Assembly (NCBI RefSeq): GCF_000003815.2
Contig: NC_049979.1
Coordinates: 34,754,575 to 34,818,574, forward strand
Length of the DNA stretch: 64,000 bases
Direction: 5' to 3'
Origin: Branchiostoma floridae
Lineage: Eukaryota; Chordata; Leptocardii; Amphioxiformes; Branchiostomatidae
Shown: positions 39,701-52,100 of the stretch, piece by piece
Position numbering within the stretch: the first letter of the stretch is position 1
Layout: each line of letters begins with the position of its first letter
Made by a program: the position numbers and the translations under genes
Notes under the pieces: model-generated
Databases searched by the model: none
The model's input: the letters and a program-made list of their open reading frames with translations, nothing else
Told to the model about the DNA's origin: nothing

Positions 39701-42700
39701 TCTAAGTAGTCCTGGTAAACTTACGTATTCATAATCATGATAATATTATGGTCCCACATTTTTCATGCAACCACTTTGTAGTGTACATGTATGTAGCTTA
39801 CATGTACATGTAGATCGACAGTCCTGTAACCCTTTGACCTAAATACTTATTTGTTAGCTGTGTTATATTGTAAACCTAGTATAAGGGCTGGACATTCTAA
39901 TACATGCTCAAAGGCAATTTTTAGCATAATGACAAAGATTTGATTTATTCATATTCTTACCTGTCTATGTCTTGCTTGTTTTATGCCTTTATTTGTTTGT
40001 CTTGCTGGATTCGTTTGTACTTTAAATATCTGTTTGTTTGTTTGCTTTACTAGGTGAAGGAGTTGGGAGCAGTAGTTGAGGACTGTCCCTGTCTGTGTTT
40101 GTTTATGAATCTGTTTGTTTGTTTGTTTGTTTGTTTCACTAGGTTAAAGAGTTAGGAGCAGTAGTTGAAGACTGCCCCTGTCTGGCGCAGGACGTGGGGA
40201 AGCTGTTCTCCGTGTACTGGGACCTGGGCGAGCCCGGCGCCGACCTGCCGCCCGCCTGGCCGCCTGCGTACCAGACTTACTACAACCTGCAGACACCCGT
40301 GCAGGTGGCCTTCAACGGGACGGGCACCAACACATTCTTATCTGTAGGTTCAAGTTTACAAACATTCAACCACTAGTCTGCTTCTGTGTTCTGTTCCTCA
40401 GTTCACCTGTACAAAATGTACTTAGGGCTAAAGTACAACCACAACTAGTACAAGCTAACATCCCCTTTGTATTGGAGGCTGCGACAGCTGATTGACTAAA
40501 GCGTTAACAGGTCGCTCTACAAATTTCATGGATGAAGAATGGGTCTTTTTACAACTTGTATTTTTGTTGTCTATTATGCATCTTATTCCAATATTATAAA
40601 ATAGGACACACAAATTTATCCATTATGATCCCATAACCACTAGGTAGAAATCACCATCTAGTGGAAGGAGGTCATAGACTACAAACGCTCTTACTAGCTC
40701 TGTACTCAGAGCAACATGTATTATGAGCTTAGACCCCTTCTCTTAGTGTGATATCCAAACTAAAGCCTTATGTTTCAAAGCTACCGGTAACAGTTTTCTA
40801 TGCACAACCGTATTTTTTACCTAAACTGACAAGTTGGTGATCATCTGTCACCTTCTGCAGGGCATTATCATATCTATACTGACTGGTACTATGTATAGTA
40901 TATGCACTGCAGTAACAATGTATCACTGCTGCACTGTGAAGAATGCAGTCCCAAATTTGACTGACTGGGTGTGTATCCTCCCTCATCACAGTTCATGACT
41001 GGAGCAGATTTCCTGACCCATACAGCCTTCTTAATCCAAGGAGGGCATCATTTGTCCTCTCTTTGTTCTCCACTAACTTACCAACCAAACTATGTTCCAC
41101 CCAACAGAGTTCTCCCCCAGAGTTTTGTCCCAAGGGGAGGACGTCAGACATCGATGCTATCGTCAGCGTGATCCGTTCAGCGCAGAAGTTTGTGTACGTA
41201 GCAGTGATGGACTACGCTCCAACCACTCTGTACCGTAGGGACCACAACATGTGAGTTAGTCTTATCCTCATTCTTATGTCTGGAATCCATACTTTTTAGC
41301 TTCCAATGGTCGCTACCCTGCCAATATGTGAAGTCATCCTTAAACATTTCAACTGGCCCCTTGTCATTTGGGTAGGGTTACAGACTTCAGGCTCCGGTAC
41401 TTTAATTTCTGTGTTAGACCGTTGTCTTTTTCAAGTGAAGTTTAGGAGCAACTGCAATAGACTATGCATGATGACATCTTTGCAATAGATAAGTAGACAT
41501 GCACATATGTTGATGACTGAGAAACTGCAATTTTTTTCACCATGCGCCCTGCAAATTCCTGTTTATCTGATTAAGGCCACAGCATGTAAATTTTATGGAT
41601 GACATCAGCGCGCGCATTAATTTTCGCCTGATTCCAGAAAACAAAACAAGAATTTTGTTTCTTCTGTGGAGATGGTCAACATGACGATTAAGTACCAAAA
41701 TGAGCCAATATGTTGTATTGTACTTGCCTACTGTACTTGCGAGGTACCCAGGGCTGTAGTTGTAGAAATGAAACTTATTGGATAGTTGTAAAAGTGACAC
41801 CAATATGGAAGCCATGAGTGTGGTTACCAACTTTGTTGGTGATGCCAGTCTACCACACTAGTGTCACTTTTACCACACCAGTCATGTCTTGAATACATGA
41901 ATGAATGCCTTGTTGGCTCTGATACCATGTTTTGTCCCTTTAATTCTTGTTACAACATTTAACACAACTTTATGGTGCCTAATTTTGAAAATGTAGCCAT
42001 CTTGTTTTTTTTCACCCATCTTGTTTTTTTTTCGCCCTATCGCATTATTTTTGCAGTCTGCAGAGGATGCCATCCATAGAATTTACTTGCTGTGGCCTAA
42101 AGGGGCCAACCAAGGTGTTTTTTCTAAACCCTCATCTTGTTCTTGTGTTTTCAACGTGTTCTTTTTACAGTGTTTTTGTGCGAAATGAAGATTACATGTA
42201 TTGAGATGTTGAACACACTTACAGTTACCCTTAGATACCTTGTTCACTCAATTACCTATCATTACTAGGTTGATGTCTCTTAAAATGCTTACCAAGATGT
42301 CTACAGTTTTATTTTTAATCAATGTGAGATATGAGTCTTTTCTCTAGTCAGGAAATGTTTATCTCTTTTCGCAGCTACTGGCCTGTTATTGACGATGAGC
42401 TGAGGAGAGCGGCGTTTGACCGTGGCGTGGAGGTTCGTCTGATGGCGTCCAAATGGAACCACACCAGTCCGGAGAGCTACCGCTACCTGTGGTCGCTCCA
42501 GGACTTAAACTTCACCGGGAGGTACCTCCATATAAACGTGTCTGTGGTAAGTACCAGTCCCACTTACTAAGGGTGTGGTAGATAGTAGGGATAGGTCTTA
42601 ATCATCTGTGAAAACTTGTGAATGGGCGGTACTCAAAACATTGGACCATGTCTATTTTGCTACTGTAACAGAGAAATCTGTTTGGTGTGTTTTTGTTTAA

Positions 42701-44889
42701 TGTCCTTTGCATCAGTTTGTAAAACTGCTGAAAAAAACTAAAATTGTTGCCAATTGGCTTTGTCTCCTTGGGCCTGAACCAGTGATAGGTGAGATTTTAT
42801 CACCAAGGATAGTTTCCAACTCACACTTTTGGTCTGAATGTGTGATAGTTGAATGAATGAACTTTATTGCACCACATTTGTACATGGTACAATGTAAGGC
42901 AACATTAATACTAATAGATCAACTTATACAATGACACTACATATTATTATAAATGCTTAAATTACAGGGGTGTGAATATAAATGGCGAATTGACATAGTG
43001 CAACATACAACTTAGACGATTAGGTCTGCTATTGTACAATACATTCTCTCTTTTGTAGAGCATTGCATATGTATTGGCCTAAATACGTGGATATGTAGTC
43101 TGGACATGTTGACATTTCAGCACTACGGACAGATCATGTAAAGGCAGGTTAGGTCCTAATGTCTCAAATTTGTGAGTTGCCTACCGCAAGTTACAAAATT
43201 GCTCCGAAAAGAAGAAATGTTGCACATTCTTGTGTGCCTTTTATTGGTCTCAAAAGAAAATATTTTGCATCTGTATCGATGTAGCCAGTATAACTACTCA
43301 GTGTAACACACGAGCTTCGCAGGCACGTGGCCCGACAGCAGCTGGTTATATCACACTGACATACCTAACCTTTGCACATCTGATATAGTTTTGACTGTAA
43401 TTAATGATTTCAGTACATCTTCCATAGACCACATTGTTTTATTCAATATCGCTATTTATGTTAGCATGAAAGTTTATCTGTGTTGGTAGAATACATTATA
43501 GAAAGAATTGCTAAACTTTCCTTCCAACACTAAAATAACATAGGGACTTACCCCTAAATTTTTGGTCAATCTCTGTCGACCTTGTTCACAGAATGACCCT
43601 TTCTATCTCCAGCAGTGACGTCAGGAAGATATCACTTTTGCAGGAGTGTCTCACAGAAAGTCTCACAGAGACAGGGGGCGACATAGACTTTCTGATATAA
43701 CTGCCCCCCTCCTGCAAAAGTGGTGTCTTCCTGACGTCACTGCTGGAGATAGAAAGGGTCATTCTGTAAACAAGGTCGACGGAGATAGACCAAAAAGTCC
43801 CTATGTTATTTTAGTGTTGCAAGGAAAGTTTAGCAATTCTTTCTATAATCGCTATTTATCTTCTGTGTTGCAGAAACTTTTCGAGGTTCCCGACTATCCA
43901 GGTGTTGAACAGCAGTTCCCCTTCACTAGGGTCAACCACAACAAGTACATGGTGACCGACCAAGTAGCATACATAGGTGAGACATTTGGCAAGAGACTTT
44001 GTTCTTAATATACGTCATGCTTTAAAGGCCTGCATGGGCGTTCCGCATGTTTACGAAACTGGTGTGTTAGCGAATTACTGAATTTGGAAACATTGAAATT
44101 GATGTAAATATGTATATACTATGTAATGTTATGTGTATGTGTACCAATGTAATGTATATGTTTTAATGTATGACCCCAGGAAGAGTAGTGGATGCACAAG
44201 TGTATTCACTAATGGGTGTCATTTTAACAATAAACAATAAACAATAAACACCTGGAAATACAGTTTTCCAAAGATTCTGAAATTTCACATGTGTATTAGT
44301 ACAATGCATCTACATATTTTGTATAAGTCACATGGTAGTTTTCAGTGATATATGGGGTATTGTTGTCGGCTGTGTGTTTGTTTGTTTTGGTACTATGTGT
44401 CCACAGTCATGGTGCAACTGGACATTGGTGGAATGGAAATTTTCTTGTCCTTGGTCGAGAGTGGCATAGTATAACATTAGGCAGGAAAAGGCATTGGACA
44501 GAATTAGCGAGAAGTTCACAACAATGACTAAACCATAGCCTGCTTTAATCACGCTTCTGTCTGGCCCACCCAACACTGCCAGCCCCTTGAGGGGCCTGAG
44601 TTACAGCCCTGGACAGCGGAGTTTGTGTTACACTGACTAACTGGAGATCCAGCAAAAGGTGTGAGATCTTCGTTTTCTGGTCATATCTGAACTGGTTCTT
44701 TGTTTACCAGGCACGTCCAACTGGTCAGCGGATTACTTCATCAACACCGGCGGTGTGGGACTGGTCATCAACCAGACGTCTGGTCAGTTTGGAAAGAGTA
44801 ACGTACAAGAACAGCTGAGAGCGGTGTTCGAGAGAGACTGGGACTCCCCATACGCACACACCCTGTATGACTACTCCCAGCAGAGATGA
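36786..44889 (+). CDS. PLD3/PLD4-like lysosomal 5'-3' exonuclease, type II membrane protein (485 aa)
   Basis: Coding exons: 36786-37006, 37476-37656, 39300-39557, 40143-40343, 41108-41250, 42375-42546, 43874-43976, 44711-44889. A 5' UTR exon boundary (acceptor at 36743) precedes the ATG. Residues 36-58 form one membrane helix after a short cytosolic tail. The first HKD motif is HTKMIAVDG (H195, K197, D202) followed by GSANLDWRSL. The second is HNKYMVTD (H414, K416, D421) followed by GTSNWSADYF. Both are intact, so catalysis is expected. Vertebrate PLD3 and PLD4 degrade single-stranded nucleic acid in lysosomes and limit TLR signalling. Whether this is orthologous to one or ancestral to both cannot be told here. 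Several NxT/S sites suit the lumenal side. A partial copy of the fourth exon lies just before it (40054-40095). Confidence 0.95.
37680..38027. mobile_element. hAT-type MITE with exact 8-bp TSD
   Basis: Left end CAGGGCTCTATAGCCAG, right end CTGGCTAGAGCCCTG, flanked by the exact 8-bp repeat GTCCTGAG (37672-37679 and 38028-38035). Eight base pairs is the hAT duplication length. The insertion is 23 bp after the end of the second PLD coding exon. Confidence 0.85.
38515..38755. repeat. Long hairpin (fold-back) element
   Basis: The inner arms of about 65 bp (from about 38570, TGGTGTCATAACGCCTGGTC, to the complement ending near 38700) are almost perfect and enclose a short loop CGTTCGCTTCGCTCAC. Looser pairing extends to GTTAATGAC on both sides. 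It lies in intron 2 of the PLD gene. Confidence 0.75.
40054..40095 (+). pseudogene. Duplicated 5' part of PLD exon 4, with its own acceptor
   Basis: After CTTTACTAG the 42 bases encode VKELGAVVEDCPCL, identical in protein to the start of the true exon at 40143. Five differences are all synonymous. The copy then runs into TGTTTG repeats without the rest of the exon. Period to the true exon is 89 bp and includes upstream GTTT-repeat intron sequence. Confidence 0.8.
40101..40136. repeat. (GTTT)n simple repeat before PLD exon 4
   Basis: Seven or so GTTT units directly before the exon's acceptor. A shorter run precedes the duplicated copy too, so the repeat probably mediated the duplication. Confidence 0.7.
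40830..40890 (-). mobile_element. Short Penelope-like fragment
   Basis: The minus strand reads CTGCAGAAGGTGACAGATGA then TCACCAAC, a stem II-like GGTGA/TCACC pair as in the fragment at 24250-24410. The GAAA element is missing. Confidence 0.3.
41572..42100. mobile_element. Non-autonomous DNA transposon with GGCCACAGC termini
   Basis: The left end AAGGCCACAGCATGTAAATT and TTATGGATGACATC is mirrored at the right end (42060-42100). About 530 bp with no transposase. It lies in intron 5 of the PLD gene. Confidence 0.6.
42848..43010 (-). mobile_element. LINE 3' tail
   Basis: On the minus strand the segment ends GTGCAATAAAGTTCATTCAT, a typical LINE terminus. The coding part is absent. Length upstream is uncertain. 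Confidence 0.45.
43497..43847. repeat. Fold-back element with about 165-bp arms
   Basis: The arms read TATAGAAAGAATTGCTAAAC inward from both ends, and CTCCAGCAGTGACGTCAGGA is mirrored near the centre, so nearly the whole element is one hairpin. The right end is 26 bp before PLD exon 7, which leaves that exon's branch/acceptor region squeezed between. Confidence 0.85.
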
Positions 44890-46108
44890 AGGAAAGCATG
44901 ACTTGTACTGCTTATTTGGGCCATCTTCTATTTATTTTGGCCAAACCAAATTTATTTCTGGCTTCTCGAATTTTTCAGAAAAAAATTGGACTGGTCGGAA
45001 AAAAATAAAAATTAAAGATTTTTTAAAAAAAGATCTGGGGTGAAAATATACGGCTTAAATAACACAAAGAAACAACAGTCTGGGGAGTTGATGGCACGTT
45101 TTATGCAATGAATTTGTTGATAATGTTCTAAATAAAAAGGCATTGTTTTTAGACTGGAATTATGTGTATGTGGCTCTGAATTGCAATATTTACAGGTTTG
45201 TGAGCAAAATATATTGTTTTTTCACAGGACTTCTTTTTTTAAAAATGAAAAACAATGTACAGGCGAATCCGAGAAGCAACAAATAAAATTTGGTGTGGCC
45301 TTATGCCAAATAGCAGTTACTCATGACAAGTAACTGGATAATGGTTTTAAATCAGGAAGATGGTGACACTGACAAACGATCCAATGCTGTCTAAAACTTC
45401 TGACCATTTCCAAAATCACATCGAGTAGCTGCAGCTGTTTGGCGTATCTTATTACCTGGATGTCTGGCCTTCATAGCTGTATTACTTGAGCCTTTTTGAT
45501 CACTTTTGATAGTAAAGACTGTTACAGTTATTGTACCACTAGCTACAGGCTAAACAAAAACATCACCACTAGCTATAGCTTAGTTAATTGAATGCCTCTT
45601 ATGTTTTTAGATGATTTTAAAGAAAGAATTTAAAGAAAGAATTGTTGCAATATGATGGTGATACAGTTATTATGCTGTTCAGATTTTGGACTTGTGTATC
45701 CTATATGATTGTGGTTTTCAAAGAAGCTGTACCACTGACTTATTGTATAAAAGATGTATTTTAATTTTGAATGTTTGATACCCGCAATGTTTTTAAACAT
45801 TTTGTTTGCTATTGTTGTGATTATGAAAATGAATCTTGCTTTATTGTTGAAATTATAAAATGTGTACAAATGGGACACTGAGTCTGGTGTTTTTTTTCTA
45901 ATTACAGAGTCTGTTCAATTACAATGTAAGTTGTTAGTGGAAAATGATCATTCAATGTGCCTTCCTATAAATGGATAAAGCAAAACCTTTTGCAAAACCC
46001 TTTGCAAAACCATGATTGTCCAAGTAAAGTATTGGATAGAAAATAGCAATGTTCCAGCTAATATTCATATCTCACAACATGTTTGTATAGATGTACATGT
46101 ACATCGCG
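44890..46108. other. Spacer between two convergent genes
   Basis: Contains the PLD 3' UTR with a + strand AATAAA at 45131-45136, and the carboxylesterase 3' UTR with a minus strand AATAAA at 45840-45845. A Penelope-like fragment lies near 45300-45400. No coding exon is supported. Confidence 0.5.
45300..45400 (-). mobile_element. Penelope-like terminal fragment
   Basis: The minus strand has CAGTGTCACCATCTTCCTGA, then CCAGTTAC, GAGTAACTGC and TATTTGGCATAAGG, the same order as the better copy at 49770-49870. Confidence 0.4.
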
Positions 46109-49100
46109 TCAAAGCTCATCTGACCCGGAAGTTCGAACCTTCTTTCCCAACAACCTCGGAACCTCCTCGTTCCAAAACTTCATTCGCGTCTCTCGAATCT
46201 TGACGCCAGCAGATGACGTCACGTCTAACTTGAGGTACTCCTGTGACGACAGAGTGTAGCGCGGCCAGTTTGTGGTGTTGCGCACACGTGCTGATCCTGT
46301 TGAGTCATTGGGATCCCTTTGGAATAGGGAGAAGGGGCAAAGTGTCAGAGAAATGACGCATCTTACTCTATAACAAAAATTTACAACCAAGGATTATACA
46401 TGTACAACAACCAACCATCTGTCACCTTCTTCAGGACAATGCCGATTGGTTCTACTTCGCACTGCAGGAAGGGGTCGCTGTGACGATCGGATTGGTAGTG
46501 AATATTAATGAGCTTGCCTCATTTAGAACAAAATTTTCCTTTGGTAAACACAAAGGCTTCTCTGATTGACATCTGGTTTGTAGCGACGCTCATAATACCG
46601 GGATCTGTAACGTGGGGAAGCAAAAAGGCGGCCAAACCTTCTTATGCAAAACTCCCCAGGTAAATTATTCTCCCTATAACTGCCAGAGTAGTCAGTAGGG
46701 TGGATACTAAGATTCCCGGGCTACTCAGGGTCCCGGGCTAAAAATCCTGCAGTTACACCACACGACCCCACTTAAATGCATGCCGACATACCCGTTCGTG
46801 GCGAAGTTGACCCAGTACGCCATCATGTCCAGACTCAGCTCTCGCTCCTCTTCTGTGAAGTTATACTTCCACGAGTCTGGACCCGTCTCGCCCGGCATTA
46901 ACGGGAACCCGAACAGGTAGAACAAGTCGTCACCGTGGTCGGCCTCGATGTGAGGTGCTCTGGAGGCGAAGTACGAGGTGCGGTGTTTGAACTCGTACTG
47001 GTAGACTCGGACGGCATGATCTGTATGGCAGAGAGAGAGAGAGAGAGTAGGTGTTTAGTACCTCCGGGCCTGAAGGCAAAGTACGAGGTGCGGTGCTGGA
47101 ACTCGTACTGGTAGACTCTGACGGGATGAGCGGTATGACAGAGAGAGAGAGTAGGTATTCAGTACCTCCTGGAAGGTTTGTGGTTGTGTTTGTGTGTTCT
47201 ATATCTACATCTACTACCTCAAGATCATTTTAAAAGGATAGTATGATAGCGCTTTTCACCGAACTCAGAAGAGCAACCTACATGTACGTTTTGCACTAGG
47301 GTCAAGGAAGGTAATTACACAGGCTTTGGTTGCCTCACTGCAAAGTACCTGAATAAGGCAGCTGTCCCTGTCAAAATAGGCCGCCTGGGCCTTTCGAAAA
47401 AGAGCGTGCAGACCCGGTTTGAGTTCATTATTCTTTTTCTTAATAATGACTGGTTTTAGCGTACCAGCAGGAGGCTGATCATGGCGGTCGACATTCGGAC
47501 GAGACATGTAGAAGGTACAAAGAAAGGAGGACAGAAGGAGACAGTAAGCACTGTACCGGTAGGAAAATCATGAGGGTTGACATTCGGAGGAATGAAAGAA
47601 ATGATACTAACAGTCATTCAGAAGATTCAAAGACAGGAGGTGCGAGAGAGACAGTAGGTACCGTACCGGCAGGAAACTTATTGAGGGTTGACATTTGAAC
47701 GAATGATACAGTGACGTACATTTAGAAGATACAAAGAAAGAAGTAGACAATAGGTACCATACCTGCTGCTGCCTGAGCCATCAGAACGGTCGGTGCTCTG
47801 AACCATGTGTCTATCCCAATCTGAACGTACTGGTCACGTATGGCGATCTGGTCATCCGGCCTGTCCGGGTCCATGTACTGGTCAATCACAGGCTGGACAA
47901 TCAAATTGACATCACTGCCCTATGGACAAGGAGGTCTTTAAAGACAAAGGCATTCGATATATTGCTAATCGAGGGAAAGACGAGATAGATACAAATCGAC
48001 ATCTAAATAAAGAACATCATATTATTCTTCAGGCGTTTTAACGCCTGAGGAATAAAATGACGTATAAAAAAACGCATCAAAAGTATGGAAAACATTTTGG
48101 CCTTTATTAACTCATACATGTCGAAAGCTCATTTGAAATATCTTAAGCTATAATTGAAATATGATAGTGTGCATGATTTGTATGTAGAACTATACTAATG
48201 GCTTCGGCCCTAAGAAGTCACCAAAATGCAAAAAGAGGACTGAGTTCATTATTACTTCATAGGCAGCAGGCGTAGAGGAGCAATAGATATTACATACATT
48301 TGCATATCGTATCGTGATACTACTAGCACAGGCCTTACCAAGAACTGATCGGTATACCACAGCAGTTCAGTCGGAAGAGTGTCTTCGAATTCCGCCCTGG
48401 TCATTCCATCTTCGTCCAAGACTATGTTCATGTTGGGCGATTGATTTCCAAACTCGTTGCTGTTACTTCCCAGCAGATAGTCGACCTTATTCACTTGCTT
48501 TTTGGTCATAAGATCCTGTGTAAAACAATCCAAGACTTGGTCAAAGTTTTACCCTGGAAACCAGACTTTCAGCCAGAATCTCTTTGGCAGTATGGCCTAT
48601 CATACAAATGTAAGCAGGTCTTCCCGAAAACCTTAGATATAGTATCGCAAGGCCGAAAAACTCTCCGCGTCTGATGAGTCCCTGGAGTGCTTATCTAAGG
48701 TCCTCGGGAAGAACTGCCTTGGCTGTCGAACAGATTCTTTGCCGGCCTTGGCTAAAAGTCTGTCTTCCAAGGTATCAAGTCAAGTCTCTGTCGGGAGGTG
48801 CGTTCAATAAGCTTGCGACTGCATTCGTATAAAAACAGCGCTAGCATTCCGGCGCATAGTTTACTAGTAGTATAGATAGTATGTACAGTACTTACTGGTT
48901 CATTGTACAGGGTATGTTCCAATTATATCTCTTTTCAACAATTACAATAAGCTGTGGCTTAACATCCTTTGAAAGAACTGCAACCCAGATATAATGGTCT
49001 ATGAGGATATCATGGTAAACTTTAGTAACGATTGATACCCATGGACTCTCTGGGAGAAACTTGTCCCCAACAACTGGGGATCCATGTCTCATGAAAAAGG

Positions 49101-52100
49101 TGAAGTCTGCAACCACTTCGGCGACATCTTGACCTGGCTTCCTGTGCAAAAAGGAAACGACACAATCACCTTTCCATTCACAATCTCTTTAATCTTTTTC
49201 CTCCGATACACTTAAGCCATAGATTCAGATAGATTGTTTTCCTTAACGGTGGTTATGTTCGATTGTTGCAGAAATATAGGCATGGCGTCCCACCAAAACG
49301 TGACAGGAAGTAATTAAAAGGCCAAAAGGTCAGAGTAGCGGAAGTGACAGGAAGTACAGTTCAGAAAGGATAGAATTAGATGACGTATCAACCTTGGCTC
49401 AGACACCTGACAGACATTCCAGCAGGTCAGGTCAGGTCATGGGGTCAATGGAAGTGGCTACCTATTCACGGATTGCCTGTTTATGTTTCTGTAGTAATAA
49501 TTGCCGTAATCACCAAGAGTGACAGGAAGTGATCACATATAATGTAAATCAAAACCTTATTTCGTAAATTCAAGTAACTACATTAACACAAACCATACGA
49601 AGAACTCTGGATATTTCTTTTAGGTGTGAGTCCCTCGATCTCTTGTTATAGAGGTTAAAGACATTTGCTTTTTTTGTGATATAAAGATTTAAGATATGTG
49701 TATAAAGATTCATCATGCAATGCAATTGACAAAAATATGAACGGGAATACGAGATGTTTGTTTTACCGTATGCCAAAAAGCAGTTACTCAAGCAACTGGA
49801 TATGACTTAAGAGACGGTTACATGTTTCAGATGGTATCCACCATCTTTCGTCAGTGACACTGAAGTGATCTGAAAGAAGCTGAGTGGTCTTTTATACCCT
49901 AACCATGAACAAAGACAATTTTAGATGTCCAATAGGAAACATTGTAAGACGATGTCAAGCTGAAGATAATTTGGGTTCCAATAAAAAGCAAAGGTAATGT
50001 AAAGTCAAGGACAATTATGGATTTCAATAGAAAGAAAGCTTGCGTTAACGTACTCTCGAAGACAGCTCATCATCTCGTCGTAAGAGGACGTGGTGCAGTT
50101 CAACCCGCCAGCAAGGTACTCCGTCCTTCTGATGTTCCCCTTCTGTGTGATGGGCATCCCCGCCACGCCGCTCTGAGAGATGGCCCGGTGGAACAGCCCC
50201 GTTGCCATGGGAGACAAGACGAGCAGGGAGACGGCCCAGCCTCCTCCGGACTCCCCGAAGATGGTGACTCTGTCGGGATCTCCTCCGAAGTTTCGGATGT
50301 TCGCTTGTACCCACTGAAGAGCTTTTATCTGTTGATATAGGATGATATTGTATGACACGTTTTCAATGCCAACTTTAAGAGTGAGCGTTGGCCTAATCTT
50401 GTTGACTGCTAGAGGTCTTGGAATCACTAAAGCCATCTGGATGTACTGTGTAGAAACAAGAACAGCTTACTCTCCAAGCAGAGGCTTGGCTCCGACCGTA
50501 TTTTGTTTTTACGTGTTTATGTGTTTTTGTTGGCCGTTCCATTTTGAGGACAATGAAGATAATGGCACAAAATAGAAAGCCCGATAAAACGCCTAGAAAC
50601 ACGTCAGAAACAGCTCGAGTTGATACCCTGTTTCGAGAGTAGAGAGAGCTGTCTACAGCCGTCATGCATTAGCGGATGATGTCTGCGAATGATTGATTGA
50701 TTGACATATTGATTGATTCATAATATAATCTATACTCCCTATATATCTCAGTATAAATGTATGCTCGCTCGATTTAAACAGACGGAGAAAAAGACCTTAC
50801 AATTTTTTGGTTCAAGAGCTGAAATTTCGTCTCATGGAACCAATGAGACTAAATGACGACTTAACACTTCATGATAGATACACTTGAAGGAAAATTTTAG
50901 GAAGACGAACTGACCACATCGAGAAGACCAAAGTTGCCGGGAGCGTCCTCCTCCAGTGTCGGCAGGAAGCCCAGGTTCCCTACGCGGTAGTTTATGGTTA
51001 CCATGACGACGTTATTGAGTGCTGTGGGGATCTCTGCTGGGTACGTGTCTGCACTACCCATAACCATAGCACCACCATGGACCCACACCATCACCTGAAA
51101 TACACATTGTATTCGTATTGGGTCACAATTTCAAACCGGCACCCGGCCGGACAGTTTTAGCGATCGAAAAGTACAAAAAGACAAAAAAAAAAACATTGAA
51201 TGCAAAAAAGAAACGTATGTGAGAAAATACATATTGCTTCATATATATGGTGTATATTTTGTATATTTCGTGACCAGCCCCTCCAGCTTTGTCCTGCTAC
51301 TTACTACATAGTGTGTACTTCTGATGGCTTCAGAACTCGAGAGCTGACGAGTGTTGTATATTTTGTACGGTGGGTGTTTTCTATTCTGTCTCTAGCTTGC
51401 TCTGTCTCTCTCTCTCTCTCCCTCTCTCTCCCTCTCTCTCTCTGTCTCTCTCTCTCTCTCATACAAATCATTGTGTAATATATATCAGCGCGTGCAAATA
51501 TATTCATATTCTGCTGTCTTTGTATAGAAACAGCGTTAACGAGTGACTTTGGTTGCCTCAAGATCATGACGAATTTAAACACGGCAATAGGTTTCCTTTC
51601 CTCACTAGACATTTTGGATAGTAAAGTCTAATACTGTAAATGCAGAAATGTTCGCGGTACCGGTGGATTAATGTTCGCGGTTTTCGCGGCGACCACTTCA
51701 CCGCGAACTTAAATCCACCGCGAACATTTTTCTATAATGGTATTAGATCGCAGTATATGATGTTACCGCGAAATTAAATCCACCGCGAAAAGTCATTTTT
51801 CCCGCTACCGCGAAATTAAATCCTCGCGAACTTAAATGCATTTACAGTTTGCTGAAAGACACTGGCTTTACTGACCGGCAAGTTGGAAGTGGAGGAAAGT
51901 TTGGAAGTGTACACGTTCAGAAACAAGCAGTCCTCACTGCTGGAGGTGCTGCGCCAAAAGAGCATTTCCTTGAAAATAGGGTCCTCCAATCCGAGTTCCT
52001 CGTAGGTCGAGAAGTCCATCATTTGGGGGCATCTGCTGCCAAAGTCGGTGGCGTCCCGAACGCCTGTCCAGGTACTGGGGCCTTGCGGAGGGCGCCATCT

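Noticed and set aside
50393-50665. Minus-strand frame with a possible membrane segment
   Set aside because: It lies in a carboxylesterase intron, overlaps a MITE terminus and has no start context or splice support.
51200-51612. Open frames with Ser-Leu or Arg-Glu repeats on both strands
   Set aside because: They translate the CT microsatellite.
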